From NCBI GenBank assembly GCA_022340865.1, contig JAJDNC010000022.1, positions 1-62,307 of the forward strand: a stretch of DNA of 62,307 nucleotides. The letters are read 5' to 3'. The notes below the pieces were generated by a model. It was not told where the DNA came from, did no database searches, and saw only the letters and a list, made by a program, of their open reading frames with translations. The translations under genes were made by a program, and so were the position numbers. This document shows, piece after piece, positions 26,847-36,115 of this stretch; the first letter of the stretch is position 1; each line of letters begins with the position of its first letter. Origin of the DNA: Gemmatimonadota bacterium. GTDB taxonomy: Bacteria > Gemmatimonadota > Gemmatimonadetes > Longimicrobiales > Gaopeijiaceae.

Positions 26847-29800
26847 ATGCGCCGCCTCGTGTACTCATCGCTCCTTTCCCTCCTCGCTCTCGGCCTCGGC
26901 ACGCCGCCGTCGACAGCTCCAGCGGCGGCTCAGGAGGCTCCGGCCGTCGACCCCGCCTTGTACGCCGGCATGCGGTACCGCATGGTCGGGCCTTTCCGCG
27001 GTGGCCGGGTCACCGCGGTTGCCGGCATCCCGGACGAGCCCAACACGTTCTTCTTCGGCAGCACCGGCGGGGGCGTGTGGAAGACCGACGACGCCGGCCA
27101 GCATTGGCGTCCCCTCACCGACACCTTCCTCACGGCGGGGGCTGTGGGCGCGGTGGCCGTCGCGCCGTCGGATCCCAACGTCATCTACGTGGGCACCGGG
27201 TCGGCGTGCATCCGCGGCAACATCTCGGTGGGCAAGGGGGTGTGGCGGAGCACGGACGGCGGCGACACGTGGGTGCACGTGGGGCTTCCGAAGTCCGGGG
27301 AGATCGGCTCCATCGTCGTCGATCCCCGGGATCCGGATCTCGTGTACGTGGCGGCCCTGGGCGACCCCTTCGGCGACAACCCGGAGCGGGGCGTCTATCG
27401 CTCCCGGGACGGCGGCCGGACCTGGGAGAAGGCCCTCTTCCTGAACGACAGCACGGGGGCGGTATCGCTGGCCATGGATCCCTCGAATCCCCGTGTGATC
27501 TACGCCGGCATGTGGCGCGCCGAGCGCAAGCCATGGACGCTCATCTCCGGAGGTCCGGAAGGCGGGGTGTACAAGACCACCGACGGCGGAGACCACTGGG
27601 TCAAGCTGGGCGGCGGGCTTCCCCAGGGGATCGTGGGCAAGGTCACCGTGACGGTCTCCGGCGGGAACCCCCAGCGCGTGTGGGCCATGGTGGAGGCGAA
27701 GCCCGGCAACGGCCTCTACCGCTCCGACGACGGCGGCGCCACGTGGACCTTCCTCAACGGCGACGACAGCATCGCGGGCCGGCCCTTCTACTTCCACCAC
27801 GTGGTGGCCGACCCGGTGGACGCGAACACGGTGTACGTCATGAACACCCGGTTCTACCGATCCGTGGACGGCGGCAGGACCTTCCGGCAGATCCCCGTCC
27901 ACCACGGCGACGTCCACGCGCTGTGGATCAACCCGCGCGACCCGGATCTCTTCGTGGTGGGGGACGACGGCGGCGCCGAGGTCTCGCTGAACGGCGGCAG
28001 GACCACGTCCACCGTCTACAACCAGCCCACCGCGGAGATGTACGACGTGGAGGTGGACAACGGCGATCCGTACCGCATCTACGGATCGCAGCAGGACAAC
28101 ACCACCATCAGCGTGCCCGTGCATCGGACCAACGACGCCCTCCGCCCCCAGGAGGAGTGGCGCTACGCCGCCGGATGCGAGGTGGGGCCGGTGGCGCTGG
28201 ACCCCGATCACCCGGACGTCGTCTGGGGCGGGTGCTACGGCGGCGTCATCAACCGCATGGACATCTCGCGGGACACGCGGCGCAACGTGAACGTGTATCC
28301 CGAGAGTCAGGACCGTGCACCGCGTGCCCTCCGCGACCGCTGGCAGTGGGTGGCGCCCATCGTCGTCGACCCCTTGCACCCCACGACGGTCTACCAGGCG
28401 TCGCAGTACCTCTACCGCACCGACGACGGCGGCATGAGCTGGAAGCGGATCTCCCCGGACCTCACCACCGACGACACGGTCCAGCAACGGCTTCCCGGCG
28501 GGCCCATCCACTCGGACAACACCGGCGTCGAGGTGTACAACACGATCTTCGCGGTGGCTCCGTCGCCCCACACCGAGGGGACGATCTGGGTGGGGAGCGA
28601 CGACGGCCTGGTACACCTGACCCGCGATGGTGGTGCGACATGGAAGGACGTCACGCCCCCGGGGATGCCCCACGACGCCACCGTGAACCGCATCGAGGTC
28701 TCCCCCGAGACCGCCGGTCGCGTGTACGTCGCGGCCCAGCGTTACCGCCTGGACGACTGGCACCCCTACGTGTTCCGCACCGACGACTACGGTGCGCACT
28801 GGCAGCTCCTCACCGACGGGACGAACGGGATCCCCGCCGACCATCCGGTGCGCGTGATCCGTGAGGACGACGTGGTGCCGGGCCTCCTCTACGCGGGAAC
28901 CGAGTTCGGCGCGTACGTCTCCTTCGACGACGGCGCCCGCTGGCAGACCCTGCAGTTGAACCTGCCGGCCACCCCGGTCACGGACATGAAGGTCCACCGG
29001 GGAGACTTGGTCCTGGCCACCCAGGGCCGCTCCTTCTGGGTGCTCGACGACCTCACGCCGCTGCGGGAGCTGGCGCTGGCCGTCCGGAAAGGTGCGCCGG
29101 TGCCGGGTCCGGTCCAGCTCTTCACGCCCAGGGACGTGGCTCGTGGCCGGGCCGACTCGCCACCCCTCCAGGAGGTGGACCGCATCGTCCCCGACCCCCT
29201 TCCCGTGGGTGCGCTCCTGAGCTGGACGGTGCGCTCACCGGTGAAGGGCCTCACCCTCGAGGTGCTGGATGCGCAGGGTGACACCGCGGCCGAGTGGAAT
29301 ACGGCCCCGGACCACGGGGGTCGCGCAGGTGCACGGGCCGGCGAGAGCCGGAGCCGGGCCCTGCCGGACGGCATCGGCTTCCACCGCCTGGCCTGGCCCC
29401 TACGCTACCTGCGGAGCGGTGGCGTGAAGGCGCCCCCGGGCATATATACGGCGCGCCTCTCCTGGGACGGTGGATCCACGGAGCGGACGTTCAAGGTTCT
29501 CCCGGACCCGAAGGATCCCGGCATCACGCAGCCGGACTACCAGGAGCAGTACCGCGTGACGCTGGACGTGTGGCGGAGCTCCCAGGCGGTGCGTGCGGCA
29601 GCGGCTCGCATCCGCTCCGCCCGGACGCAGGCGCGGGCCCTGGTGGCTCGTGCCCGTGCGGCCGGCCGCGACACCGGCCGGCTGGACGAGCTCGGGGACT
29701 CGCTGGACAGGCGGCTCGTCCCTCTGGAGGCACGGCTCACGAGCATGCCCGACGGTGAGGGGGGCTCCACGGAGGCCGGTCTGCAGCAGGAGTACGGTAC

Positions 29801-30014
29801 GCTCCTCTACTACCTGAACAGTGGCGGCGGATACGGCGGTGGGAGCACCGAAGGCCGCCCCACCCGGGGCGCCATGGACCGCAAGCGTGACCTGGACGCC
29901 GCCTGGGCGACCCTTGGCAGCGAGGTGGATGCCGCGTTGCGGCAGAGCGTTTCCGCGTTCAACGCCGAGGTGAAGCGCCTCGGGCTGGAGGGAATCGTCC
30001 TGGCTGGCGGATGA
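26847..30014 (+). CDS. Exported BNR/VPS10-type beta-propeller protein
   Basis: A 1,055-residue protein with a signal peptide ending APAAAQE. Residues 40-720 hold many 'sorting'/BNR-type repeats of the form 'GVW+STDGGdTW..vg', e.g. 'GGGVWKTDDAGQHWRPL', 'GVYRSRDGGRTWEKA', 'GGVYKTTDGGDHWVKL' and 'LYRSDDGGATWTF', with intervening 'i.v.P.dp.vvYvg' strands. This is the sortilin-like (VPS10/BNR) ten-bladed or double-propeller family often annotated 'glycosyl hydrolase', but no catalytic residues are evident. The last ~330 residues contain an Ig-like strand region and a helical Arg/Ala-rich segment. It resembles the inverted gene at 36116-39247. The likely role is an exported binding scaffold. Confidence 0.88.
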   Translation: MRRLVYSSLLSLLALGLGTPPSTAPAAAQEAPAVDPALYAGMRYRMVGPFRGGRVTAVAGIPDEPNTFFFGSTGGGVWKTDDAGQHWRPLTDTFLTAGAVGAVAVAPSDPNVIYVGTGSACIRGNISVGKGVWRSTDGGDTWVHVGLPKSGEIGSIVVDPRDPDLVYVAALGDPFGDNPERGVYRSRDGGRTWEKALFLNDSTGAVSLAMDPSNPRVIYAGMWRAERKPWTLISGGPEGGVYKTTDGGDHWVKLGGGLPQGIVGKVTVTVSGGNPQRVWAMVEAKPGNGLYRSDDGGATWTFLNGDDSIAGRPFYFHHVVADPVDANTVYVMNTRFYRSVDGGRTFRQIPVHHGDVHALWINPRDPDLFVVGDDGGAEVSLNGGRTTSTVYNQPTAEMYDVEVDNGDPYRIYGSQQDNTTISVPVHRTNDALRPQEEWRYAAGCEVGPVALDPDHPDVVWGGCYGGVINRMDISRDTRRNVNVYPESQDRAPRALRDRWQWVAPIVVDPLHPTTVYQASQYLYRTDDGGMSWKRISPDLTTDDTVQQRLPGGPIHSDNTGVEVYNTIFAVAPSPHTEGTIWVGSDDGLVHLTRDGGATWKDVTPPGMPHDATVNRIEVSPETAGRVYVAAQRYRLDDWHPYVFRTDDYGAHWQLLTDGTNGIPADHPVRVIREDDVVPGLLYAGTEFGAYVSFDDGARWQTLQLNLPATPVTDMKVHRGDLVLATQGRSFWVLDDLTPLRELALAVRKGAPVPGPVQLFTPRDVARGRADSPPLQEVDRIVPDPLPVGALLSWTVRSPVKGLTLEVLDAQGDTAAEWNTAPDHGGRAGARAGESRSRALPDGIGFHRLAWPLRYLRSGGVKAPPGIYTARLSWDGGSTERTFKVLPDPKDPGITQPDYQEQYRVTLDVWRSSQAVRAAAARIRSARTQARALVARARAAGRDTGRLDELGDSLDRRLVPLEARLTSMPDGEGGSTEAGLQQEYGTLLYYLNSGGGYGGGSTEGRPTRGAMDRKRDLDAAWATLGSEVDAALRQSVSAFNAEVKRLGLEGIVLAGG

Positions 30015-30145
30015 GCGCGGCGATGCCGGCCCGGTCCGGAAGCGAAGCGGTGGGGGGCCCCATCGGCCGCCCACCGCCCACAGATTGCGTGAGGAAGCGC
30101 CGAAGGGCGTACAAGCCACTTCGGTGAGCCGCACGCCGTCGCCCG

Positions 30146-32371
30146 TTACTCTCCGCCGGAGGCGCCTCCGGTCTTGAGCCCACGGTTCTCCAGCAGCGGC
30201 TCGATGCTGGGGTCCCGTCCGGCGAACGCCCGGTACATCTCCGCCTCGTCCTCCGTGTGGCCCCGCGACAGGATCATGTCGCGGTAGCGCTGGCCGTTGG
30301 CCCGGGTGAGGCCACCGTGCTGCTGGAACCAGGCGAAGGCGTCATCGTCCAGCACCTCGCTCCACATGTAGGCGTAGTAGCCGGCCGCGTACCCGCCGTC
30401 CCAGATGTGGGCGAAGTAGCTGCTGCGGTACCGGGGCGGCACCTGCGGGATGTCGAAGCCGTAGCTCTTCAGCGCCGCCGCCTCCAGGCTGTCCACGTTC
30501 TGGAGCGGCTGGTCCGCCTTCAGCGTGTGCCACGCCATGTCCAGGAGAGCCGCCTCCAGGTACTCGGTGGTGGCGAAGCCCTGATTGAACGTGCGCGTCT
30601 TGCGGATCTTCGCCACCAGCTCGGGCGGCATGGGCGCGCCGGTCTCGTAGTTGCGGGCGTAGTGCGCGAAGACCTCGGGATACGACGCCCAGTGCTCGTT
30701 GAACTGGGAGGGAAACTCCACGAAGTCCCGGGACGTGTTGGCGCCGGAGAGTGACGGGTACTCCACGTTCGAGAACATGCCGTTGAGGGCGTGGCCGAAC
30801 TCGTGAAACATCGTGGTCACGTCGTCGAAGGTGAGAAGCGCCGGCTGCCCCGGCGCGGGCTTGGTGAAGTTGGCGACGTTGTAGACGACGGGCTTCATGT
30901 TCAGCAGATGCGACTGCTGCACGAGGTTGTCCATCCAGGCGCCGCCCTGCTTGTTGTCCCGCTTGAAGTAGTCGCAGTAGAAGAGCGCGAGCGGGCTGCC
31001 GTCGGCGTCGAACACCTCGAAGACGCGCACGTCCGGGTTGTAGACCGGGATGTCGTGGCGCTCCTTGAACGTGATGCCGTACAGCATGTGGGCCGCGTAG
31101 AAGACGCCGTCCTCGAGCACGCGGTTCAGCTCGAAGTACGGGCGGATCTGCGAGTCGTCCAGGTCGTACTGCGCCTTGCGGACCTGCTCGGCGTAGTACT
31201 GCCAGTCCCACGCTTGGAGCTTGAAGCCGCCGCCCTGCTGGTCGATGAGCTTCTGCATGTCCGCGGCCTCGCCCTTGGCCTTGGCCACCGCCGGCGGCAC
31301 GAGCTGCGTCAGCAGGCCGATGGCCGCCTTGGGCGTCTTCGCCATCTCGTCGGCGAGGCTGTACGCCGCGTAGTCCGGGTAGCCCAGGAGCTTGGCCCGC
31401 ACGGCCCGCTCGTGCGCGAGCTGCCGGATCACCGCGCGGGTGTCGTTGGAGTCGCCGTGCTCCGTGCGCATGATGGACGCCTCGAAGAGGCGCTTGCGAA
31501 CCGCCCGGTCCTTCAGGTAGGCCTGGGCCGGCTGCTGCGTGGTGTTCTGCAGGGGAAACACCCACTTGCCGGCGAGGCCGCGCTTCTTCGCGGCTTGTAC
31601 GGCGGCGGCGATGTCCGCCGGGCTCAACCCCGCGAGCCCGCTGCTGTCGTCCACGACCAGCGCGCCGGCCTTGGTGCCGGCCAACAGCTTGTTCTGGAAC
31701 TCGGTAGAGAGCTTCGACTCCTCCTGGTTCAGCGCACGCAGCTTCACCTTGTCCGAGTCCGGGAGGAGCGCGCCCTCCCGCACGAACTCGTCGTAGTAGT
31801 GCTTCGCGAGCTGCATCTGCTCCGGATCCAGCCCGAGGCTCTCACGCCGGTCGTACACGCTCTTCACGCGCTGGAAGAGCTTGCCGTTCAGGTAGATGGC
31901 ATCGCTGTGCGCGGCCAGCTTCGGTGCTTCCTCGGTCAGCACCGCCTGCAGCGTGTCGTCTGTGTTCGCCGACGTGACGTCGTTGAACGCCAGCATCACC
32001 CGCGTGAGCAGCGCGCCGGAGCGCTCCAGCGCCACCAGCGTGTTGGCGAACGTCGGTGCAGCGCTCTGGTTGGCGATGGAGTCGATCTGGGCGAGCTGCT
32101 GCCTCATTCCCGCCTCGATGGCGGGCTTGTAGTCGGAGTCGTGGATCTTGTCGAAGGGCGGAGCGTGGAAGGGCAGGGTGCTCGGCTCGAAGAACGGGTT
32201 CTCCCTGCCGGACGTCGTCGGGGTGGGCTGGGTGGGCACCGCCGCCTGGGCGGTGGGGGCCGGCGCGGCGGGCGCCCCCGTGGTGGGCGGTGCGGCGTGG
32301 GCGCACCCTCCGAGGAGCGCGGCGAGGATCAGAAGATCACGGACTCGGCGCGAGAGGCGACCGCTGGACAT
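30146..32371 (-). CDS. M3-family oligopeptidase, lipoprotein (Dcp-like)
   Basis: A 741-residue protein with a lipoprotein signal (LLILAALLGGC) followed by an Ala/Pro linker. The M3 zinc motif 'MFHEFGHALNGMF' is near residue 520, with the third ligand Glu in 'FVEFPSQFNEHW' about 25 residues on. 'NPFFEPSTLPFHAPPFDKI' near residue 60 and the long helical N-domain match peptidyl-dipeptidase Dcp. It should cleave C-terminal dipeptides from short peptides while anchored at the membrane, feeding the peptide transporter at 52401-53774 in principle. It is convergent with the BNR gene at 26847-30014. Confidence 0.93.
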   Translation of the reverse strand: MSSGRLSRRVRDLLILAALLGGCAHAAPPTTGAPAAPAPTAQAAVPTQPTPTTSGRENPFFEPSTLPFHAPPFDKIHDSDYKPAIEAGMRQQLAQIDSIANQSAAPTFANTLVALERSGALLTRVMLAFNDVTSANTDDTLQAVLTEEAPKLAAHSDAIYLNGKLFQRVKSVYDRRESLGLDPEQMQLAKHYYDEFVREGALLPDSDKVKLRALNQEESKLSTEFQNKLLAGTKAGALVVDDSSGLAGLSPADIAAAVQAAKKRGLAGKWVFPLQNTTQQPAQAYLKDRAVRKRLFEASIMRTEHGDSNDTRAVIRQLAHERAVRAKLLGYPDYAAYSLADEMAKTPKAAIGLLTQLVPPAVAKAKGEAADMQKLIDQQGGGFKLQAWDWQYYAEQVRKAQYDLDDSQIRPYFELNRVLEDGVFYAAHMLYGITFKERHDIPVYNPDVRVFEVFDADGSPLALFYCDYFKRDNKQGGAWMDNLVQQSHLLNMKPVVYNVANFTKPAPGQPALLTFDDVTTMFHEFGHALNGMFSNVEYPSLSGANTSRDFVEFPSQFNEHWASYPEVFAHYARNYETGAPMPPELVAKIRKTRTFNQGFATTEYLEAALLDMAWHTLKADQPLQNVDSLEAAALKSYGFDIPQVPPRYRSSYFAHIWDGGYAAGYYAYMWSEVLDDDAFAWFQQHGGLTRANGQRYRDMILSRGHTEDEAEMYRAFAGRDPSIEPLLENRGLKTGGASGGE

Positions 32372-32523
32372 CGGATTTCATCCTGACGTAGTGCAATGGG
32401 TGGGAGACGGAACCGGCAGGGGATGCCGCCGCCTTCCCGGGTCGGGAGGGACGGTAGAAGGAGCGCGCGCAGGGGGCAAGCCGTGTCGGGTCCGGTGCGC
32501 TCCCCAGGGGAGCCTCGCCTCGG

Positions 32524-32991
32524 TCAGCCCTCCGCCAGGGCGACCTCGATGAAGTCCAGCACCCGGCGCCGCACCCATTCCAGGTCGAGGGCCTGGACGG
32601 GGACGTGGCCGAGGGAGACGCGTTCCGAAGAAGGGTCTCCGGACCAGCAGACGGCGACGACCTCGTCGGCCTCATCGGACTCGTCGTCGGCCTCACCGTG
32701 CCGCACCGTGAACTCGAGCGTGACCCTCGTACGCTCCGGGCTCGCGGCCATCCGTCCCAGGCGCGGCCAGAAGAGGACCCGGAGCGTGGCGTCGGAGAGG
32801 TCCAGGAGATCCTGCACGGTCAGCTGGTGGCCCATGGTCTGGACGCGGCGTGCCGCGTCCTCGACCTCGGGAATCGCCTGGTCACGGAGGAAGTTCGCCG
32901 CCGAGGCCGAGGACTGCGGATGCGCCGGCGGCGAATCCGTAGGCTGCCACGACTCCGTCCACGGCTCGAAGACCTCCAAGACCTCCTCCAC
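32524..32991 (-). CDS. Hypothetical protein, downstream member of a paralogous pair
   Basis: A 155-residue protein from a GTG, with GGAG nine bases upstream, starting 16 bp after the 33008-33508 gene. It has no signal peptide or membrane helix. Residues 49-77 (start RVQTMGHQL, end RVLFWPR) align with residues 69-97 of the neighbour, 12 of 29 identical by eye, with G-H, L-L-D, R-V and W-P in step. The C-terminus 'EWVRRRVLDFIEVAL' aligns with 'LWVREQFLEFVRETL' there. The first 40 residues are Ser/Pro-rich and unlike the neighbour. I do not recognise the family. Both are acidic, cytoplasmic and tryptophan-containing; a heteromer is plausible. Confidence 0.72.
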   Translation of the reverse strand: MEEVLEVFEPWTESWQPTDSPPAHPQSSASAANFLRDQAIPEVEDAARRVQTMGHQLTVQDLLDLSDATLRVLFWPRLGRMAASPERTRVTLEFTVRHGEADDESDEADEVVAVCWSGDPSSERVSLGHVPVQALDLEWVRRRVLDFIEVALAEG

Positions 32992-33007
32992 GACGCGGGG
33001 CTCCGGC

Positions 33008-33508
33008 TCAGGACCCGTCCAGGGTCTCGCGCACGAACTCGAGGAACTGTTCCCTCACCCACAGCTCGTCCAACACGCCCACGCGTGCCGAACCCTGCTG
33101 CTCCACGTGCTGCAACCCCTCGGACCACCGGGTGGCGCACAGGGCGTCGGCCGTGGGGTCGCCCCAGACCAGCTCGAACGTCGTGCGCTGGGACTCCTGG
33201 TCGTCCAGGGCTCCGCCCTTGGGCCACAGGTGCACCCGCACGCTGGGCGGATAGGCGTCCAGGAGCTCCTGGTAGACGACGCGGTGACCGGCCGCCTGGA
33301 GACGCTCGGCGACGTTGCGTCCCGTATCGATGACGTACCTGCGCAGGTACTCCGCCCCGACCTTGCGCGCTTCCTCGAGTCGGATGGCGCGCTGTACCTG
33401 GCGTTGGGTCTCTTCGCGCTTGCGGCGCTCGTACCCGGTGAGAAGCACGTCGAGGCGGTTACCTAGATCTTCCACGGTCGCTTTGGGGATGAGATGGGGG
33501 GTAAACAT
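33008..33508 (-). CDS. Hypothetical protein, upstream member of a paralogous pair
   Basis: A 166-residue soluble protein. Residues 20-60 are a charged helix (YERRKREETQRQVQRAIRLE), then 'AERLQAAGHRVVYQELLDAYPPSVRVHLWPK' contains the block shared with the next gene, and the C-terminus is 'WVREQFLEFVRETL'. No known family is recognised; there is no catalytic motif. The start ATG lies inside the left arm of a 10-bp inverted repeat (33498-33507 / 33563-33572) and has no ribosome site, so the real start could be internal. The pair stands between the M3 peptidase and the GH36-like gene without an obvious functional link. Confidence 0.72.
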   Translation of the reverse strand: MFTPHLIPKATVEDLGNRLDVLLTGYERRKREETQRQVQRAIRLEEARKVGAEYLRRYVIDTGRNVAERLQAAGHRVVYQELLDAYPPSVRVHLWPKGGALDDQESQRTTFELVWGDPTADALCATRWSEGLQHVEQQGSARVGVLDELWVREQFLEFVRETLDGS

Positions 33509-33572
33509 ATGAGTGCTGCCCTATTTCCAATATGGGAACGCCGTCCCCGGAAAAGCCACATTTGTTTACCCC
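33498..33572. promoter_or_regulatory. 10-bp inverted repeat spanning a start codon
   Basis: GGGGTAAACA (33498-33507) and TGTTTACCCC (33563-33572) are perfect inverted arms 55 bp apart. The left arm includes two bases of the start codon of the 33008-33508 gene. TTCC(N6)GGAA at 33525-33538 lies between them. Two separate sites about six helical turns apart would suit a looping repressor; autoregulation by the pair is conceivable. Confidence 0.45.
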
Positions 33573-33852
33573 GGCGATCCGAGGGTCCCCCAACCGGCCT
33601 TCCGGGCGGATGTGGCCCATTTCCGGGCCGCTGAGGCCTCGGTCCTCCCCGGCAGGTCGCCGGCTCGACGGGTCGCCCACTGGCGGTAGATGGAGGGTCC
33701 CCGCCCCGTCCCCCGCATCGCGGCGTCGGAGATGGGAGCCCGGACTCCGACCCTCGCGGCCGTCATCGGGGGAGTCGCGACTTGTCGGCCCCGGCGCCCT
33801 TCCACATGATGGCGGCGCACCGTCGCCTTCCATCCCCCACACCGGAGTGTCC
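33573..33852. other. Leader region before the glycosidase gene
   Basis: Together with the 33509-33572 segment this makes 344 bp between the divergent start at 33508 and the ATG at 33853. Apart from the inverted repeat nothing clear is seen. An open frame runs through from 33532 in phase with the glycosidase, but its residues are not signal-like, and the ATG with the signal peptide is used instead. Confidence 0.4.
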
Positions 33853-36021
33853 ATGCGCCGCTCCCTCCGCGCCGTCTCCGCCCTGATCCTGGCCGCGTTG
33901 CCGGCGGCCGGCGCGGCGCAGGCCGTCCCGGCGGCCCCGGGGTCCGCCGCCGGCCCGCCCGACGGGCCCGCCGTGGCGAGCCTCGCCGGTGGGCGCGTCA
34001 CCCTCACGTACGCCGGACGGGTGATCCTCACGGCAACCCTCGGCAGCACGGGACCTCGGCCGGAGGAGCGGACCCTGGTGGACACCGTAGGGGATGCCGT
34101 GACCCAGGTGCTCAAGTGGACGGTGCGGGGTGGGGCGCGGCTGACCCTGGACGGCACCGTGAAGGCGGGCGCGGAGGCGTTCGCGTGTGCAACCGAGCCG
34201 CGCCACGATGCGCCCCGGATGGTGCGCAACGCGGTGGGGCCCGCCGACAGTCGCCTGAACCGCGCCGTCTACGATCGGAGCTCGGACTGGGCACTCTCGG
34301 TGGATCGGCCCACTGAGGTCGGGATCAGCCCGGTGGGCGAGGTGGGCACCAGGGCCGAGACGCGGGATCCCCACGCCGTCACCGGTGACTCGACGGCCTT
34401 CCATATCCGCGCCACCGGGTCGGAGATCATCCTCCGGTTCCGACCGCGATACTACCAGAGGCATCGGGGTCTCGGGGAGTACCGCCCCTGGACGTACTCC
34501 GTGTGGCGCCCTTCCGTGGCGGGGTGGACGTCATGGTACGCGTTTCTGTCGCGGGTCACCGAGGAGGACGTCCGCCGCACCGCCGGCGTGCTGCACGACG
34601 TGTTGGAGCCCTTCGGCTACAGGTACCTCCAGATCGACGACGGCTACGAGCGGGAGCCCGTGGGCACGCCGTCCAGCTGGCTGCATGCCAACGCGAAGTT
34701 TCCCTCCGGGCTCGGCGGGCTGGAGCGCTACATCGCGAGCGAGGGGCTCCGGCCGGGGATCTGGACCAACGCTAGCTTCGCCGACAGCGCCTACGTCTTC
34801 GCCCATCGGGACGAGTTCGTCTCCACGTCCACCGGCACGCCGGCGTACGGCAACTGGGTCGGCTACGTGATGGACGCGTCCAACCCGGCCACTCTGGACG
34901 ACCTGGTCGCGCCCGTGTACGACTCCCTCGCGGGGATGGGCTGGAGCTATTACAAGCTCGACGCGCTGCGGCACCTGCGCTACGAGGGCTACAACAGCCA
35001 CGCCGACTACTTCCGCGCCCGGGGGCTGGACCGCGAGCAGGTGTTCCGCCGGTTCGTGCAGACCGTGCGCGACGCCATCGGCCCCGACGCGTTCCTGCTG
35101 GCGTGCTGGGGGATCCGCCCGGAGCTCGTCGGGCTGGTGGACGCCGTCCGCGTGGGCACCGACGGCTTCGGCTACGGCGGTTTCGCCGAGTACAACTCGT
35201 TCAACAACGTGGTCTGGAGAAACGATCCCGACCACATCCAGCTCGCCGCGCCCGACGCCTATCGCGCGGCCACGCTGGCCTCGCTCACCGGGTCGCTCCT
35301 CATGCTCACGGACCGACCCGAGGTGTACCGCACCCCGCGGGTCGACATCGCGAAGCGGACGGCTCCGGTGCTCTTCACGCGTCCCGAGCAGATTTACGAC
35401 GTCGATCCGTCACGCTCGCAGCTCATCGGGCGGGCTGCCACGGAGGTGAGCGGGTCCGGTCCGCGCGTCTTCGATGCCGACAAGCGCCTGAGCGTCCCCC
35501 TTTATCTCCTCGACGTGAGCCGGCCCTTCGAGCGCTGGTCGGTATTGGCGCGTACGGGCGGTGACCCCGCGGACTCCGACTCCATCCGGTTCGCCGACCT
35601 GGGGCTCGACCCCGCACCCGCCTACCTCGTGTTCGAGTTCTGGTCGCACACGCTCCTCGGGACGTTCCGGACCGGGTTCGTGCCCGGACCCGTGGACGCC
35701 GGGCGGAAGGTGCAGGTCTTCTGCATCCGCCGGCGCGTGGCGCATCCGCAGGTCGTGGCCACCAACCGGCACGTCAGCTGCGGAGGGCCGGACCTGGAGA
35801 GCGTGTCCTGGAGCGGCGCCGCGCTCTCGGGGGTGAGCGACGTGGTGGGTGGGGACGAGTATGCCATCTACCTCACCGAGCCCGCGGGCTTCCGATTCCG
35901 GGACGTCCGGGTGGACGGTGCCGAGCTCCTGGGCACGGAGACCGCGGGGGGCATGCGCGTGGTGCGCCTGCGCTCGGCCACCGCCGCGAAGGCGTCCTGG
36001 ACCGTCGGGTACGGGAGGTAG
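33853..36021 (+). CDS. Exported GH36/GH27-like alpha-galactosidase family protein
   Basis: A 722-residue protein with a signal peptide (AALPAAGAAQA). The N-terminal beta domain (about 40-225) is followed by a TIM barrel: 'YRYLQIDDGYEREPVG' (residues about 258-275), 'GIWTNASFAD', 'WSYYKLDALRHLRYEG', where the Asp after Leu is the expected nucleophile, and 'LLACWGIRPELVGLVDAVRVGTDGFG', where Asp is the expected acid/base. These are the GH-D clan sites. The C-terminal ~200 residues form beta domains. Substrate is likely an alpha-galactoside, but clan members also act on other sugars. It is convergent with the 36116-39247 BNR gene. Confidence 0.85.
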   Translation: MRRSLRAVSALILAALPAAGAAQAVPAAPGSAAGPPDGPAVASLAGGRVTLTYAGRVILTATLGSTGPRPEERTLVDTVGDAVTQVLKWTVRGGARLTLDGTVKAGAEAFACATEPRHDAPRMVRNAVGPADSRLNRAVYDRSSDWALSVDRPTEVGISPVGEVGTRAETRDPHAVTGDSTAFHIRATGSEIILRFRPRYYQRHRGLGEYRPWTYSVWRPSVAGWTSWYAFLSRVTEEDVRRTAGVLHDVLEPFGYRYLQIDDGYEREPVGTPSSWLHANAKFPSGLGGLERYIASEGLRPGIWTNASFADSAYVFAHRDEFVSTSTGTPAYGNWVGYVMDASNPATLDDLVAPVYDSLAGMGWSYYKLDALRHLRYEGYNSHADYFRARGLDREQVFRRFVQTVRDAIGPDAFLLACWGIRPELVGLVDAVRVGTDGFGYGGFAEYNSFNNVVWRNDPDHIQLAAPDAYRAATLASLTGSLLMLTDRPEVYRTPRVDIAKRTAPVLFTRPEQIYDVDPSRSQLIGRAATEVSGSGPRVFDADKRLSVPLYLLDVSRPFERWSVLARTGGDPADSDSIRFADLGLDPAPAYLVFEFWSHTLLGTFRTGFVPGPVDAGRKVQVFCIRRRVAHPQVVATNRHVSCGGPDLESVSWSGAALSGVSDVVGGDEYAIYLTEPAGFRFRDVRVDGAELLGTETAGGMRVVRLRSATAAKASWTVGYGR

Positions 36022-36115
36022 CCGCGCCGCGCCGCCGCCACCTGGTCGGCCGGCACCACCGACGGTCACCGCATCGCTCCGGCGTCCCCCGAGGCGCTCC
36101 GCCTACCCTCCCCGC

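Noticed and set aside
26865..28997. Minus-strand open frame of 710 codons
   Set aside because: It is antisense to the first BNR gene, with Val/His/Gly-rich compositional noise.
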